Source of the DNA: CAYUET01 sp964443875
GTDB taxonomy: Bacteria > Auribacterota > JAFGBW01
NCBI GenBank assembly: GCA_964443875.1
Contig: CAYUET010000019.1
Location: 1 to 48,085, forward strand
DNA: 48,085 nt
Reading direction: 5' to 3'
Program-made: the position numbers and the translations under genes
Shown: positions 26,901 through 33,967 of the stretch, piece by piece
Layout of the letters: each line of letters starts with the position of its first letter
Numbering within the stretch: position 1 is the stretch's first letter
The notes under the pieces: generated by a model
Databases searched by the model: none
What the model was told of the DNA's origin: nothing
The model's input: the letters and a program-made list of their open reading frames with translations, nothing else

Positions 26901-27161
26901 GAAAATGACAGACACAATCTTCATACGGAAGAGAATTACCAGAAACTGCTTCAGATTCTGGGGAACCATGAGGAATTTGCCGGTGAATTTGAAAAAATGC
27001 TCAGCGACGGTCTTCTTGTCAACAAATCCATGATCCAGCAGATCGATGAAATGATTGTCACCTTGAAAGAAAAATATAAAAAATGGATTGAGGAATATTC
27101 GCTGTATATTCCTGAGAATCTGAAGGCGGATGTCACAGACAGCATTTCAAAGGCCGCCTGA
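23982..27161 (+). CDS. Very large exported protein of unknown function (1059 aa)
   Basis: I do not recognise a family. Residues 1-30 are a signal peptide (MNMNKKSYLSLILTCFITLCYS...), followed by DPSCLSPRSRYPGS; the Cys does not sit in a lipobox. Residues about 60-420 look like an ordered alpha/beta domain: LVMLQTFGGGADIAGALLKG, the segment FNYLGCPEKRIAHEGIF, LLGINKIYVLTLSGTIGEAR and CFCIWPDTGGDTFMT. The remainder (about 430-1059) is mostly helical, with lengths and spacing like an alpha-solenoid, and no transmembrane helix. Start: ATG 23982 (a second ATG at 23988 is possible); the ribosome site is poor. Own promoter; ends 7 bases from the convergent dehydrogenase gene. Location: periplasm or surface. 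Function unknown. Confidence 0.7.
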   Translation: MNMNKKSYLSLILTCFITLCYSSDSFSDPSCLSPRSRYPGSVYNAGYGIVNGKEINTPIKNAKEFHQLMTNPDNANFFGGLVFALKSYLETGDESFKPLVMLQTFGGGADIAGALLKGKWILNILSQNPELKNVFEKKTGKLLTPEALIESRIIEFNYLGCPEKRIAHEGIFSENMEAKGAHHAFYDGMRIPNAGIMPDEIKDSIPVSVSKTGKTETLKLIHEITPSTHFVMSIPEKDGTVKKIDGKPLEDSTLIPYTRQLLGINKIYVLTLSGTIGEARQEILSFITDKVSKTAEGKPFTSQIGRKHRPCFCIWPDTGGDTFMTRSSDSTTTQIISPVNEAYNIMVSGSLILERGDLELCSMMALLGLTVDGESDADTANKALSNLRENDAVTGVVYRYPPELIQELMQNLFGIGQKTPPLLQSHANLKFFKLIWKSAVFFDLGLRKYPESLNSFLSHMKPLTTLGTMPRYDVPVISKEAIVHGDPNGNSKEFSFLINPYRGLNYFCNINRLDYKKTASLTYTKLRNYLEKEHLVIGENQLPSYSEYELLKALMLQNSSLMTDVLKEEKSRYLIPHTAYRLPVDAAQTIEEANNYLASDDSSRFKAFRNELVIHFLQNTFDQEDNTSGVLRMNPAYILAYLKKDYPLIFQKLSSNPQMLARLNDRIYEEFSDALVDISQEVIKKTGNSNFILTVTDKILNKTALKNRNEILISMALKVLRINSRVNRQVLSRQLSQDDVEKWPIYFLLAEGQRKVVQGFINDCVNSRIQSKNPFKIQRIPDEELALSMSSLQSYIRIIGTNSGEYEKLIKSLSNLILLSLSTHKVNTLYKAATLFYYALPENLDKKPDIELLGREDNLDTCISLRDALYNLRKSDGHFIELMNGLLMNQLFSYEHLKEEYKIPRHKKLLEGLFISTSNPYQTQLFRKPFTSISGFDETMMHGIFYTFKMRVHKNQSSIRKLTALKNKILEAQENDRHNLHTEENYQKLLQILGNHEEFAGEFEKMLSDGLLVNKSMIQQIDEMIVTLKEKYKKWIEEYSLYIPENLKADVTDSISKAA

Positions 27162-27168
27162 ACTCGTC

Positions 27169-28218
27169 CTATTTCAGGAGCTGTTTCATCAGCTCATCGG
27201 TTCGGACAAAATCCGCAAGTTTTTCCACATTCTCTTTTTCAGATAAGACCGTAATATAATTTTCCTTGATGGAAGGCGCCTTGAGAATGGCCTGGATAAA
27301 ACTTTCCTTTTCCAGGGGATTTTTCCGGATCGTGTCCAGAAGCCCGGTTTTTTCAAAAGTATCCCGGATTACGGGTTCTTTTTTATTATTCTGAAGCCAG
27401 GCCACCGCGAGCGTGGCAACAGCCACCTGAATCCCGTGAAGAGTGGGTTTCACGGCAAGGAGGTCATAGCCGTGGGAAATGAGATGTTCTGCGCCGCTGG
27501 CGGGTCTTGAAGAGCCGCTCACCGACATGGCCAGCCCGCTCATCACCAGGCATCCTGCAATCACGCGCAGAAATTCCAGTTCCGCAATATTCTTGTTGGG
27601 ATGGTTGGCAAGATTCTCAACCGATTGAAGGGAAATCAGGACGGCAAAATCATTGATGGGGGTCTGATTTTTATTGTAGGCCAGCTGCCAGTCATGAAGG
27701 GCGGTGTACTTGGCCATGATATCGCCTATACCGCTCAGGGTAAGGTAAGCCGGAGATTTGGCAATGATCTGAGTATCCACGATGACCGCATGAGGCATGG
27801 CCGCCTTCAGGGTTCTACGTCTTCCCTCCACACTCAGGGAAACCTGGGGGGAGGCGATGGAATCATTGGCAATGGAGGTGGGAATGGAAAAATAGGGAAT
27901 CTGGTGGATGAACGCCATATATTTGGCCACATCAATGGCTTTTCCACCGCCTATTCCCAGGATGGCTTCCGTCTGCCCGGGCAGCGCAAAGGTATGGGTA
28001 ATGGTCTGGTTCAGTTCATTACTTGAAATATCATACATTGCCAGGGGGGAGATCTCGGTGGCCATAAGCGACGTTTCGACCGACTCGCCCACAAGATTGC
28101 GTATTCCCTCCCCATAGATGATCGCGCATCTTTTGATATGGGCATTACGGAGATATTTTCCGATTTTCTTCAGAGAGCCGGGAGTAATTCTTAAAAGAGC
28201 GGGGGCATTAATTTCCAT
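27169..28218 (-). CDS. Glycerol-1-phosphate dehydrogenase-like enzyme (EgsA/AraM group)
   Basis: 349 aa from the ATG at 28218 (AAGGGAA upstream); a longer reading to 28299 would overlap the phosphatase gene by 90 bases. Family members reduce dihydroxyacetone phosphate to sn-glycerol 1-phosphate with NAD(P)H. Visible: nucleotide loop ILGIGGGKAIDVAKYMA, the PTSIANDSIASP segment typical of G1PDH rather than of other iron-containing dehydrogenases, and the metal ligands Asp in SGIGDIMAKYTALHDW, His in PASGAEHLISHGYD and His in TLHGIQVAVATL. It overlaps the preceding phosphatase gene by 11 bases. In Bacillus the product feeds an ether-lipid-like step; here the downstream use is unknown. Confidence 0.87.
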   Translation of the reverse strand: MEINAPALLRITPGSLKKIGKYLRNAHIKRCAIIYGEGIRNLVGESVETSLMATEISPLAMYDISSNELNQTITHTFALPGQTEAILGIGGGKAIDVAKYMAFIHQIPYFSIPTSIANDSIASPQVSLSVEGRRRTLKAAMPHAVIVDTQIIAKSPAYLTLSGIGDIMAKYTALHDWQLAYNKNQTPINDFAVLISLQSVENLANHPNKNIAELEFLRVIAGCLVMSGLAMSVSGSSRPASGAEHLISHGYDLLAVKPTLHGIQVAVATLAVAWLQNNKKEPVIRDTFEKTGLLDTIRKNPLEKESFIQAILKAPSIKENYITVLSEKENVEKLADFVRTDELMKQLLK

Positions 28219-29011
28219 GAAGTTCCCTTTCAATTTTATCAAGATCAATCTCACCGACATCCGCATAAAGGTAATCCGGCCGGAAAGGATATTTCTCAAG
28301 GTCTTCCTTTTGGGTCACGCCGGATAAAGTGAGACAGGTTTTAAGTCCGGCCTCCATGCCGCAAAGAATATCCGTATCCATCCGGTCGCCGATCATGAGG
28401 GTTTCCCAGGGAAGGGAATTCAGCTTCTTGATCGCATAACTCATCATGATGGGATTGGGTTTTCCGACAATATAAGGTTTTTTCCCGGTGGCCACTTCAA
28501 TGGGGGCGATCAGGGCGCCGCAGGCCGGCTCCAGACCCTCTTCGGTGGGATCAACCAGATCAGGATTGGTGGCAATAAATCGGGCGCCTTTCTCAATCAG
28601 CCGGGAAGCTTTCCGGATCAGTTCATAATTATAGTTGGAGGTTTTCCCCACCACCACATAATCGGGATTCGATTCTGTAATGGAAAATCCCGCCTGATAA
28701 AGGGCGCTTGTCAGCGCAGCCCCGCCGATCACAAAAACAGAACCTCCCTTGTGATACCGGGCAAGGAAATGTGCGGTTATTTCCGAGGCCGTGACAAAAT
28801 TTTCAGGACCTACGCCTTCAAGTCCCATGGAAGAGAGTTTGCGGGAAAGATCGAGCGGAGTCTGCTCGGAATTATTCGTCAGGAACAGGAAAGAAGTTCC
28901 TCTGGCTTTCAGATTCTGAACAAATTTCAGAGCCCCGGCAATCAATTTTTTGGAACGGTAAATAACCCCGTCCATATCTGAAATAACGGATAGTTTGGAT
29001 TTTGTATTCAT
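28208..29011 (-). CDS. NagD-like HAD phosphatase (subclass IIA)
   Basis: 267 aa. All four HAD motifs are seen: the nucleophile in ISDMDGVIYR, Ser/Thr in FLFLTNNSEQTP, Lys in YIVGKPNPIMM, and the acidic pair in MIGDRMDTDILCG. The insertion between motifs II and III gives the C2-type cap of the NagD/phosphoglycolate/glycerol-phosphate phosphatase group. Substrate is not readable from motifs. The gene overlaps the glycerol-1-phosphate dehydrogenase gene, so a three-carbon or glycerol phosphate substrate is likely: either glycerol 1-phosphate to glycerol, or removal of side products. It lies divergent from the His-rich protein gene 204 bases to the right. Confidence 0.88.
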   Translation of the reverse strand: MNTKSKLSVISDMDGVIYRSKKLIAGALKFVQNLKARGTSFLFLTNNSEQTPLDLSRKLSSMGLEGVGPENFVTASEITAHFLARYHKGGSVFVIGGAALTSALYQAGFSITESNPDYVVVGKTSNYNYELIRKASRLIEKGARFIATNPDLVDPTEEGLEPACGALIAPIEVATGKKPYIVGKPNPIMMSYAIKKLNSLPWETLMIGDRMDTDILCGMEAGLKTCLTLSGVTQKEDLEKYPFRPDYLYADVGEIDLDKIERELHGN

Positions 29012-29132
29012 AAAAACACTCTTGCATAAATTTACTCAAAGGTCAATCTCTCTGAATCAATCAAACGATACGGATTGACCAGGGCATTCAGAAAAAAATT
29101 TTAGCCGCATTATAAAAATCTTTCGTTACACC

Positions 29133-29150
29133 CCCCTGGAAACTCAGGGG
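29133..29150. promoter_or_regulatory. Perfect 6-bp inverted repeat in the divergent region
   Basis: CCCCTG-GAAACT-CAGGGG lies between the phosphatase gene (minus) and the small exported protein gene (plus). No T run follows on either strand, so an operator is more likely than a terminator. Confidence 0.3.
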
Positions 29151-29190
29151 ACTTCTCACTCATTTACCTTTATTTTTTAATCCTATTTGA

Positions 29191-29196
29191 TATAAT
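29191..29196 (+). promoter_or_regulatory. Candidate -10 element of the His-rich protein gene
   Basis: A perfect TATAAT, 19 bases before the ATG at 29216. It has no good -35 at 16-18 bp, so it is weak evidence alone; CAGGAG at 29201-29206 is the ribosome site. Confidence 0.3.
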
Positions 29197-29215
29197 CAAT
29201 CAGGAGAATAAAACA

Positions 29216-29611
29216 ATGAAAAATAAATTTCTGAATAGTGTAATAACCTTCATATTCGCCGCGAATACTCTTTACGCTGAACCCGAAAATGTAAAAGTGG
29301 TCCAGGGGATTCTGGTTTCAACAAATGAAACCAAGCAAATTTTAGTGGCAGGAACTCCGGTGGCCCCGGCAGATACCAGACCTGTATTAAAAGGAATTCT
29401 GGTCCGCCCCCCTGAACCGCTTTACCGGGAAACGGTTTATTATGAAGAATCAGATCCTGTTGTGGATGTTTTGATCGGAACCACTGTTTTTCTGGGCCTT
29501 GCCGCCCTTTTCTGCGCGCCTTTCGGGCATCACCACCGCTATCACCACAGGGGGTATCATTACAGGGGGTATCATCACGGGCACCGTCACGGCGGTTATC
29601 GCCGGCGTTAA
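29216..29611 (+). CDS. Small exported protein with His/Tyr/Gly/Arg-rich tail
   Basis: 131 aa, no family recognised with certainty. Residues 1-21 are a signal peptide (MKNKFLNSVITFIFAANTLYA). A short polar part contains two similar phrases, VVQGILVSTNE and VLKGILVRPPEPLY. One hydrophobic helix follows near 84-101 (VDVLIGTTVFLGLAALFCA), then a tail of HHHRYHH / RGYH units to the end HGGYRRR, with about 14 His. Such tails bind metals or nucleic acid or act as charged surface anchors; some glycine/His-rich envelope proteins are similar. The tail is encoded by short near-repeats (CACAGGGGGTATCAT and relatives). It converges with csrA, 33 bases apart. Confidence 0.7.
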   Translation: MKNKFLNSVITFIFAANTLYAEPENVKVVQGILVSTNETKQILVAGTPVAPADTRPVLKGILVRPPEPLYRETVYYEESDPVVDVLIGTTVFLGLAALFCAPFGHHHRYHHRGYHYRGYHHGHRHGGYRRR

Positions 29612-29644
29612 TCGTCTTCTTCCCTCTGGATTTTTTCTGATTTT

Positions 29645-29887
29645 TCAGACGGCGGGTAATTGTTTCTTCAAAACGTCAGTGAGCTTGTCAATATCGCGGG
29701 GAACCAGGTTTGCTGAAGCCTTGTTTTCCTTTTGAATCATCTCATAGATTTCTTTTCTGAAAATGGGAACATCCTGAGGGGCCTTTATTCCGATTTTGAC
29801 AGAATCGCCCTTGATGTCCGTGACAACGATTTCAATTCCGTCTCCGATAATCAGGGCCTGATTTTTTTTTCGCTGAAGAACCAGCAT
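29645..29887 (-). CDS. csrA: Carbon storage regulator CsrA
   Basis: 80 aa from the ATG at 29887, with AAAGGAG 6 bases before it; the longer frame to 29920 would run into fliW. MLVLQRKKNQALIIGDGIEI, then VKIGIKAPQDVPIFRKEIYE, is the complete CsrA fold with the RNA-binding Arg (residue 6 and the FRKEI Arg). CsrA binds GGA motifs in mRNA leaders and in many bacteria represses flagellin translation. The C-terminal 25 residues extend the usual 60-65. It is the last gene of the flagellar operon and starts 1 base after the fliW stop, the usual partner pair. Confidence 0.97.
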   Translation of the reverse strand: MLVLQRKKNQALIIGDGIEIVVTDIKGDSVKIGIKAPQDVPIFRKEIYEMIQKENKASANLVPRDIDKLTDVLKKQLPAV

Positions 29888-29888
29888 T

Positions 29889-30335
29889 TCAGACTCCTTT
29901 TTTTCCGGAGGTTGCGGCAATCAGGGGGTGGTGGACACTGTAATCGGAATCAAGCAGTACGATTTGAATCCCCAGCTGTTTTTTGGAGTGAATGACAACT
30001 GGGCTTAAAAGATTGATGGTCATCTGCTGAATGTCTTTCGGAATGACTACCATGCAGTAGATTTCCAGTTCATTTTTTTCCTTGGCCAGCAGCTTGATTT
30101 TATCGTCCTCAGAAATTTCAGGATTATAATCCGGAATAAATTGAAAAGGGAAAAGCATGGAAAAAGCCAATTCGGGATTATCCAGGGATTGCAGCCAGAA
30201 AAAAGAGGAATCGGGCTTATGCTTGATGAGAACAAAACGCTTGTTCTGCTCAAACCCGATAACCCCGAAGGGAAAATGGATAATCTTATCCTCCGGGACA
30301 TCCAGGACACCAAAACGGCTGGTACGATAAGGCAT
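29889..30335 (-). CDS. fliW: Flagellar assembly factor FliW
   Basis: 148 aa from the ATG at 30335, which has AAAGGAG 5 bases upstream; an upstream ATG at 30353 is inside that leader and unlikely. FliW binds flagellin and, when released, binds and inhibits CsrA (partner switch). Features: PEDKIIHFPFGVIGFEQNKRFVLI, then SSFFWLQSLDNPELAFSML and the late NLLSPVVIHSKKQLGIQIVL, all typical FliW strands. Length normal. It lies 35 bases after flgL and 1 base before csrA. Confidence 0.96.
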   Translation of the reverse strand: MPYRTSRFGVLDVPEDKIIHFPFGVIGFEQNKRFVLIKHKPDSSFFWLQSLDNPELAFSMLFPFQFIPDYNPEISEDDKIKLLAKEKNELEIYCMVVIPKDIQQMTINLLSPVVIHSKKQLGIQIVLLDSDYSVHHPLIAATSGKKGV

Positions 30336-30370
30336 AATAGCTCCTTTAATCATTAAGGATACAAAGATTT

Positions 30371-31327
30371 TTAAATATAATCAAGCAAAGACGGAGCAAT
30401 CACCTTCGCTCCGACTTGCAGCGATGCATTCAGAATCATATTCTGGTAATTTAAATCTGTAATACATTGTACATAATCCGCATTCAAAACTTCACTTAAA
30501 TCTGACTTTTTATCAATCTGAAGGACCTTGTTATCCGCATTTCTTACATCGAGCCTCTGAATCCTTTCGCCTAATACGGTTTCCTGTACGACAACATTGT
30601 CGATCTCATCCTCAAACTCATCAATAAGATGCTTGGCCGTGGTCATATCATTATTCATGATGCTGTCCCTGAGCCTGATAATCGTATCAAAGATATCCCG
30701 GGTTCCTCCATTGGCGGCCTCTCCGTTCGGCATGAAGGGTTTTGATCCGGAAATATTGACCTGCATGTCATAACCCTCAGCCACCGTGTGATAAACCGGA
30801 TCATCGATTCCCCGGATGAGAGTTGTTCCGTTAAAAACCTGATTTCTGCTCACCGAAGTGATGTTTCCGCTGGGGGAATACTCTGCAATATAGGGCTGCC
30901 GTCCGGTCTCCTGTCCTCCAAAAATATATTTTCCCAGATACTTGGCATTGGCCTGTATATAAATTTCATCTAAAAGACCGCTGATCTCCTTGGCCACAAT
31001 AGGCCTTTCTGCCGAGGTTGAGGAATGGACCACATCGGACGCCAATCCCAGTATTTCATTCAGCACATCCTCTACTGTAGAAAGGGCATTGATCGTTACT
31101 TTCAGTTTTGATTTCCCGTTTGACAGGTTTATCTGGTACTGGTCCGTTGTCTGAATGGACTGTTTCAGTTTAATTGTTGTAATGATTCCAACAGGGTCAT
31201 CGGAAGGTTTGTTGATCCTGTGTCCTGTTGTCAGCATCTTCTGAATATTCTGAAGAAGTTTCAGATTCTTATTGATATCAGACAGTGTCTGATTCAGGGC
31301 TCCTGAAGTTGTGACGCGTATAGACAT
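30371..31327 (-). CDS. flgL: Flagellar hook-filament junction protein FlgL
   Basis: 318 aa. FlgL joins the hook (FlgK layer) to the flagellin filament. It starts MSIRVTTSGALNQTLSDINK, then LTTGHRINKPSDDPVGI, the flagellin-like N-terminal D0/D1, with VLNEILGLASDVVHSSTSAERP and NAKYLGKYIFGGQETGRQPY in the second part. The C-terminus (ISDLNYQNMILNASLQVGAKVIAPSLLDYI type) is the matching helix. Length is near the Salmonella form (317). Spacing of 1 base after flgK indicates tight coupling. Confidence 0.95.
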   Translation of the reverse strand: MSIRVTTSGALNQTLSDINKNLKLLQNIQKMLTTGHRINKPSDDPVGIITTIKLKQSIQTTDQYQINLSNGKSKLKVTINALSTVEDVLNEILGLASDVVHSSTSAERPIVAKEISGLLDEIYIQANAKYLGKYIFGGQETGRQPYIAEYSPSGNITSVSRNQVFNGTTLIRGIDDPVYHTVAEGYDMQVNISGSKPFMPNGEAANGGTRDIFDTIIRLRDSIMNNDMTTAKHLIDEFEDEIDNVVVQETVLGERIQRLDVRNADNKVLQIDKKSDLSEVLNADYVQCITDLNYQNMILNASLQVGAKVIAPSLLDYI

Positions 31328-31328
31328 A

Positions 31329-33020
31329 TTACACCATTCCTATTAAAGTTTCCATCACACTGTCCATCACTCCAATATACTTGGCAGATGCCTGGTACAT
31401 TCTCTGATAAACCAGAAGATTGGCCGTCTCCTCGTCCAAAGAAACCCCTGTGGTGGATTCAAACCGCGTTTCAAGCAGTGAAACCAGGGATTTCTGATTT
31501 TCCTCATTGCGTGTCGCGACTAAAGCATTATTTCCGACTTCCGAAACCAGCGCGGCATAATAACCGTTAAATGTCGCCTCTCCTTCACTGAGAAAGGTCT
31601 GATTTTCCAGATCCGCAAGGGCCAGGGCATTGGTATTGTCCCCGGGGGAAAGCGAACACCCCGCAGCAATCAGGTTGACATCATTCTGAATATCCTGTTT
31701 GACCTCGATGCTGTAGGCGGAGTTCCCTGTAAAAAAGGTATTCACCCCGCAGGCCAGCAGAAAATCGGATGAATCGCCGTTGCGTGTACTCCCTTCATTG
31801 AAATATATTTTATACCCTGTGGCCGTTTCAAAGGACAGCTGATTGCTGTCAGTAAGGCTTAAACTTACGGTTCCGCTGAACGCGGCATTGATTTCGGTGA
31901 TGAGTCCGTCAACAGTATCCAGGGTGGGATCAATGTCAAAAGACTCCTCCTGATATGCGCCTGTGGATTCATTGTAAGCGGTAAGGTAAAGTGTGCCGTT
32001 AACCGGAACCTGTTCAAAACCGGCATTGACCAGGTTGACGGCCGTATTGGTTATGCGGGTCGAACCGGTGAGGCTGTCCACGCCTTCCAGGGAGGATCCC
32101 TGGGAATGAACCCGGTTGACATTCACGATAAGGGATGAAGCCAGGGTGTCCACCGTCTCTATCGCATCCTTCAGATAAACATCCCGGGCGCTGAGTATGC
32201 CCTTCAATTCCCCACTGGAAAGATTCACAGGAATATTGGTTTTTGACTCTGCAGGAACCATAAAGCCATCCGCATTTCGCGTAGTGACAATAGGAATGCT
32301 TTTTGTCGCGGCAACCAGAACAGCGCCCTCAGTTTCAACCAGAAGGTTTTTATTCGCGTCCTCATAGGAAGTGACATTGATAATGGTATTCAGATTTTTA
32401 ACCAGCAGATCCCGGGCATCTCTCAGATCATTCGCATTCTGCCCTTCCACGGCTTCAGCCGCTGATATCTGACCGTTGAGCGCGGCGATTCTCTCGGTAA
32501 TATTGTTGACTTCATCCACCTTATCCTGAACCAGTTCATTGGCCTGGGTCTGAATCGTTTTCAGCTGTGCGGAAATTTCCTGAAATTTCAGGGCAAGAGA
32601 TCTTCCTTTTTCAACCACAATGCTTCGTGTTCCATACTCCTGGGGAGAGTCCGCCAGGGTCTGAAAGGCCGCGAAAAATTCAGACATGGTGGTCTGAAGC
32701 CCCCCGTCTTCGGTTTCATTAAAAACCTGGTCGACTTCACCCAAAAGATCAGAAGAGATCGAATACTCGCCCAGAGACTGGGATTCCTGTTCAATCTGAA
32801 GTTTGGTAAAATTATCCGAGAGTCTCTGAATTTCAGAAATACTGACGCCTGTTCCCGTCTGCCCCGGAAAAGTATTATTGGGGACGTTTTCCTCAAGATT
32901 CACCCTCTGGCGGGTATAACCTTCTGTATTGATATTGGCGATATTGTGGCCAATCGTTCCCAGGGCTGTCTGGGCGGCACGCAAGGCCCCTGTTCCAATG
33001 TAGAGTCCTTCAAAAGCCAT
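31329..33020 (-). CDS. flgK: Flagellar hook-associated protein FlgK
   Basis: 563 aa, first junction layer on the hook tip. N-terminal GTGALRAAQTALGTIGHNIA followed by NINTEGYTRQRVNLEENV is the flagellar rod/hook motif; C-terminal LLVYQRMYQASAKYIGVMDS and METLIGMV closes D0. The middle holds beta-rich domains, including NGTLYLTAYNESTGAYQEESF. Length is close to enterobacterial FlgK (547). It is 3 bases downstream of flgN, its export chaperone, and 1 base before flgL. Confidence 0.96.
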   Translation of the reverse strand: MAFEGLYIGTGALRAAQTALGTIGHNIANINTEGYTRQRVNLEENVPNNTFPGQTGTGVSISEIQRLSDNFTKLQIEQESQSLGEYSISSDLLGEVDQVFNETEDGGLQTTMSEFFAAFQTLADSPQEYGTRSIVVEKGRSLALKFQEISAQLKTIQTQANELVQDKVDEVNNITERIAALNGQISAAEAVEGQNANDLRDARDLLVKNLNTIINVTSYEDANKNLLVETEGAVLVAATKSIPIVTTRNADGFMVPAESKTNIPVNLSSGELKGILSARDVYLKDAIETVDTLASSLIVNVNRVHSQGSSLEGVDSLTGSTRITNTAVNLVNAGFEQVPVNGTLYLTAYNESTGAYQEESFDIDPTLDTVDGLITEINAAFSGTVSLSLTDSNQLSFETATGYKIYFNEGSTRNGDSSDFLLACGVNTFFTGNSAYSIEVKQDIQNDVNLIAAGCSLSPGDNTNALALADLENQTFLSEGEATFNGYYAALVSEVGNNALVATRNEENQKSLVSLLETRFESTTGVSLDEETANLLVYQRMYQASAKYIGVMDSVMETLIGMV

Positions 33021-33023
33021 TGG

Positions 33024-33530
33024 CTACCCCCTTTTATCCACTAACGGGCTGGAATAATATTTTTCTTCCGGAACCCGGTTTTTGTTATAGACCATTTTGG
33101 TTTTATGCCTGTAACTCCCGCGCATCAGGCTTATGGAATGTTTTACAAGCAGGATGCTTTTCTTTAAAAGCATTTCGCATTTTATATTCTGATGTTTGAT
33201 TTTATCCATAATTTTCCGGAGATGAGTATGAATCTCCTCAAAAATTTTTTTATATTCCTCATCAACCCGGGCAATCAGCATTTTCAGGCTGGCCTGTTTA
33301 GAAGGAAGGTTCAGTCGTCTTGCCACAATTTCCATGATAGACAGCCTTTCGACTTCCAGGTCCCTGGATTTCACAAAAAGGGAATGCTCCTTTAAAGCCA
33401 TCTGCCTGATCTGCGCCGTATCATTCCTAATCAGAGCCATTTCCTTTTCTTTCAAAAAATCAAAAATATGATTTAAATGTTTCAATTCATTTTGCAGAAC
33501 CGTATTCAAAAAATTCAGGGTTGCATCCAT
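33024..33530 (-). CDS. flgN: FlgN-type export chaperone
   Basis: 168 aa, all helical: LNTVLQNELKHLNHIFDFLKEKEMAL, then IRQMALKEHSLFVKSRDLE and a long amphipathic stretch ending near 140, with a basic tail (YRHKTKMVYNKNRVPEEK). FlgN binds FlgK and FlgL in the cytoplasm and delivers them to the export gate. Sequence identity in this family is low, so the call rests on size, helicity, the L-x-x-L-x-x-E pattern and position directly before flgK. Start ATG 33530 with GGAG upstream. Confidence 0.83.
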   Translation of the reverse strand: MDATLNFLNTVLQNELKHLNHIFDFLKEKEMALIRNDTAQIRQMALKEHSLFVKSRDLEVERLSIMEIVARRLNLPSKQASLKMLIARVDEEYKKIFEEIHTHLRKIMDKIKHQNIKCEMLLKKSILLVKHSISLMRGSYRHKTKMVYNKNRVPEEKYYSSPLVDKRG

Positions 33531-33542
33531 TTTTTTGTCTCC

Positions 33543-33956
33543 TTATGCCAGCTGATTAAAGGTTGAGGACTCTGCTTCCGTTTTAACCGCTTTTGATTCC
33601 ATTCTTTTACCGTAGGTTCTGACGACTGAATCCGCAATCCCGAAAGCCCCCTGTTTGGATAATTGACCGGATATTTCCTCATCCAGCATTTCCTGAAAAA
33701 TCGACAGTGTATGGGAAGGGGGAAGAATCCCCTCTTCCTGATTCACTGTTTTTCTCATTTCCTTGAACAGAAGATTGATAAAAATCCCTTCAAAGGCTGA
33801 GGCCGCTTTCTTCAGGCCTTCCTGATTTTCCTCAAGGCCGCGAAGCGCCTCCGCACTGTCAGAGGAAGAAATTCCCTGCTGAGCCAGCATGGATTTCTGA
33901 GCTTCACTGCTTTGCAGGAGGTTCGGATAAAAATTCATATCGGTTATGGTATTCAC
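33543..33956 (-). CDS. flgJ: FlgJ rod-cap protein, rod-binding domain only
   Basis: 137 aa. LKKAASAFEGIFINLLFKEMRKTV, then HTLSIFQEMLDEEISGQLSKQGAFGIADSVVRTY, is the FlgJ N-terminal rod-binding domain (Rod-binding/FlgJ_N). The C-terminal peptidoglycan hydrolase (glucosaminidase) domain of enterobacterial FlgJ is absent, so another enzyme must open the wall for the rod; single-domain FlgJ is common outside gammaproteobacteria. It follows flgI by 11 bases and precedes flgN by 12. Confidence 0.92.
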   Translation of the reverse strand: MNTITDMNFYPNLLQSSEAQKSMLAQQGISSSDSAEALRGLEENQEGLKKAASAFEGIFINLLFKEMRKTVNQEEGILPPSHTLSIFQEMLDEEISGQLSKQGAFGIADSVVRTYGKRMESKAVKTEAESSTFNQLA

Positions 33957-33967
33957 AACATCACTCC

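Noticed and set aside
29542..29585. Short direct repeats resembling a CRISPR
   Set aside because: They are the codons of the His/Tyr/Gly tail in the small exported protein, too short and irregular for a CRISPR.
29636..29649. Hairpin TCTGA-TTTT-TCAGA at the csrA end as terminator
   Set aside because: Stem of only 5 bp and no T run in the direction of either gene.
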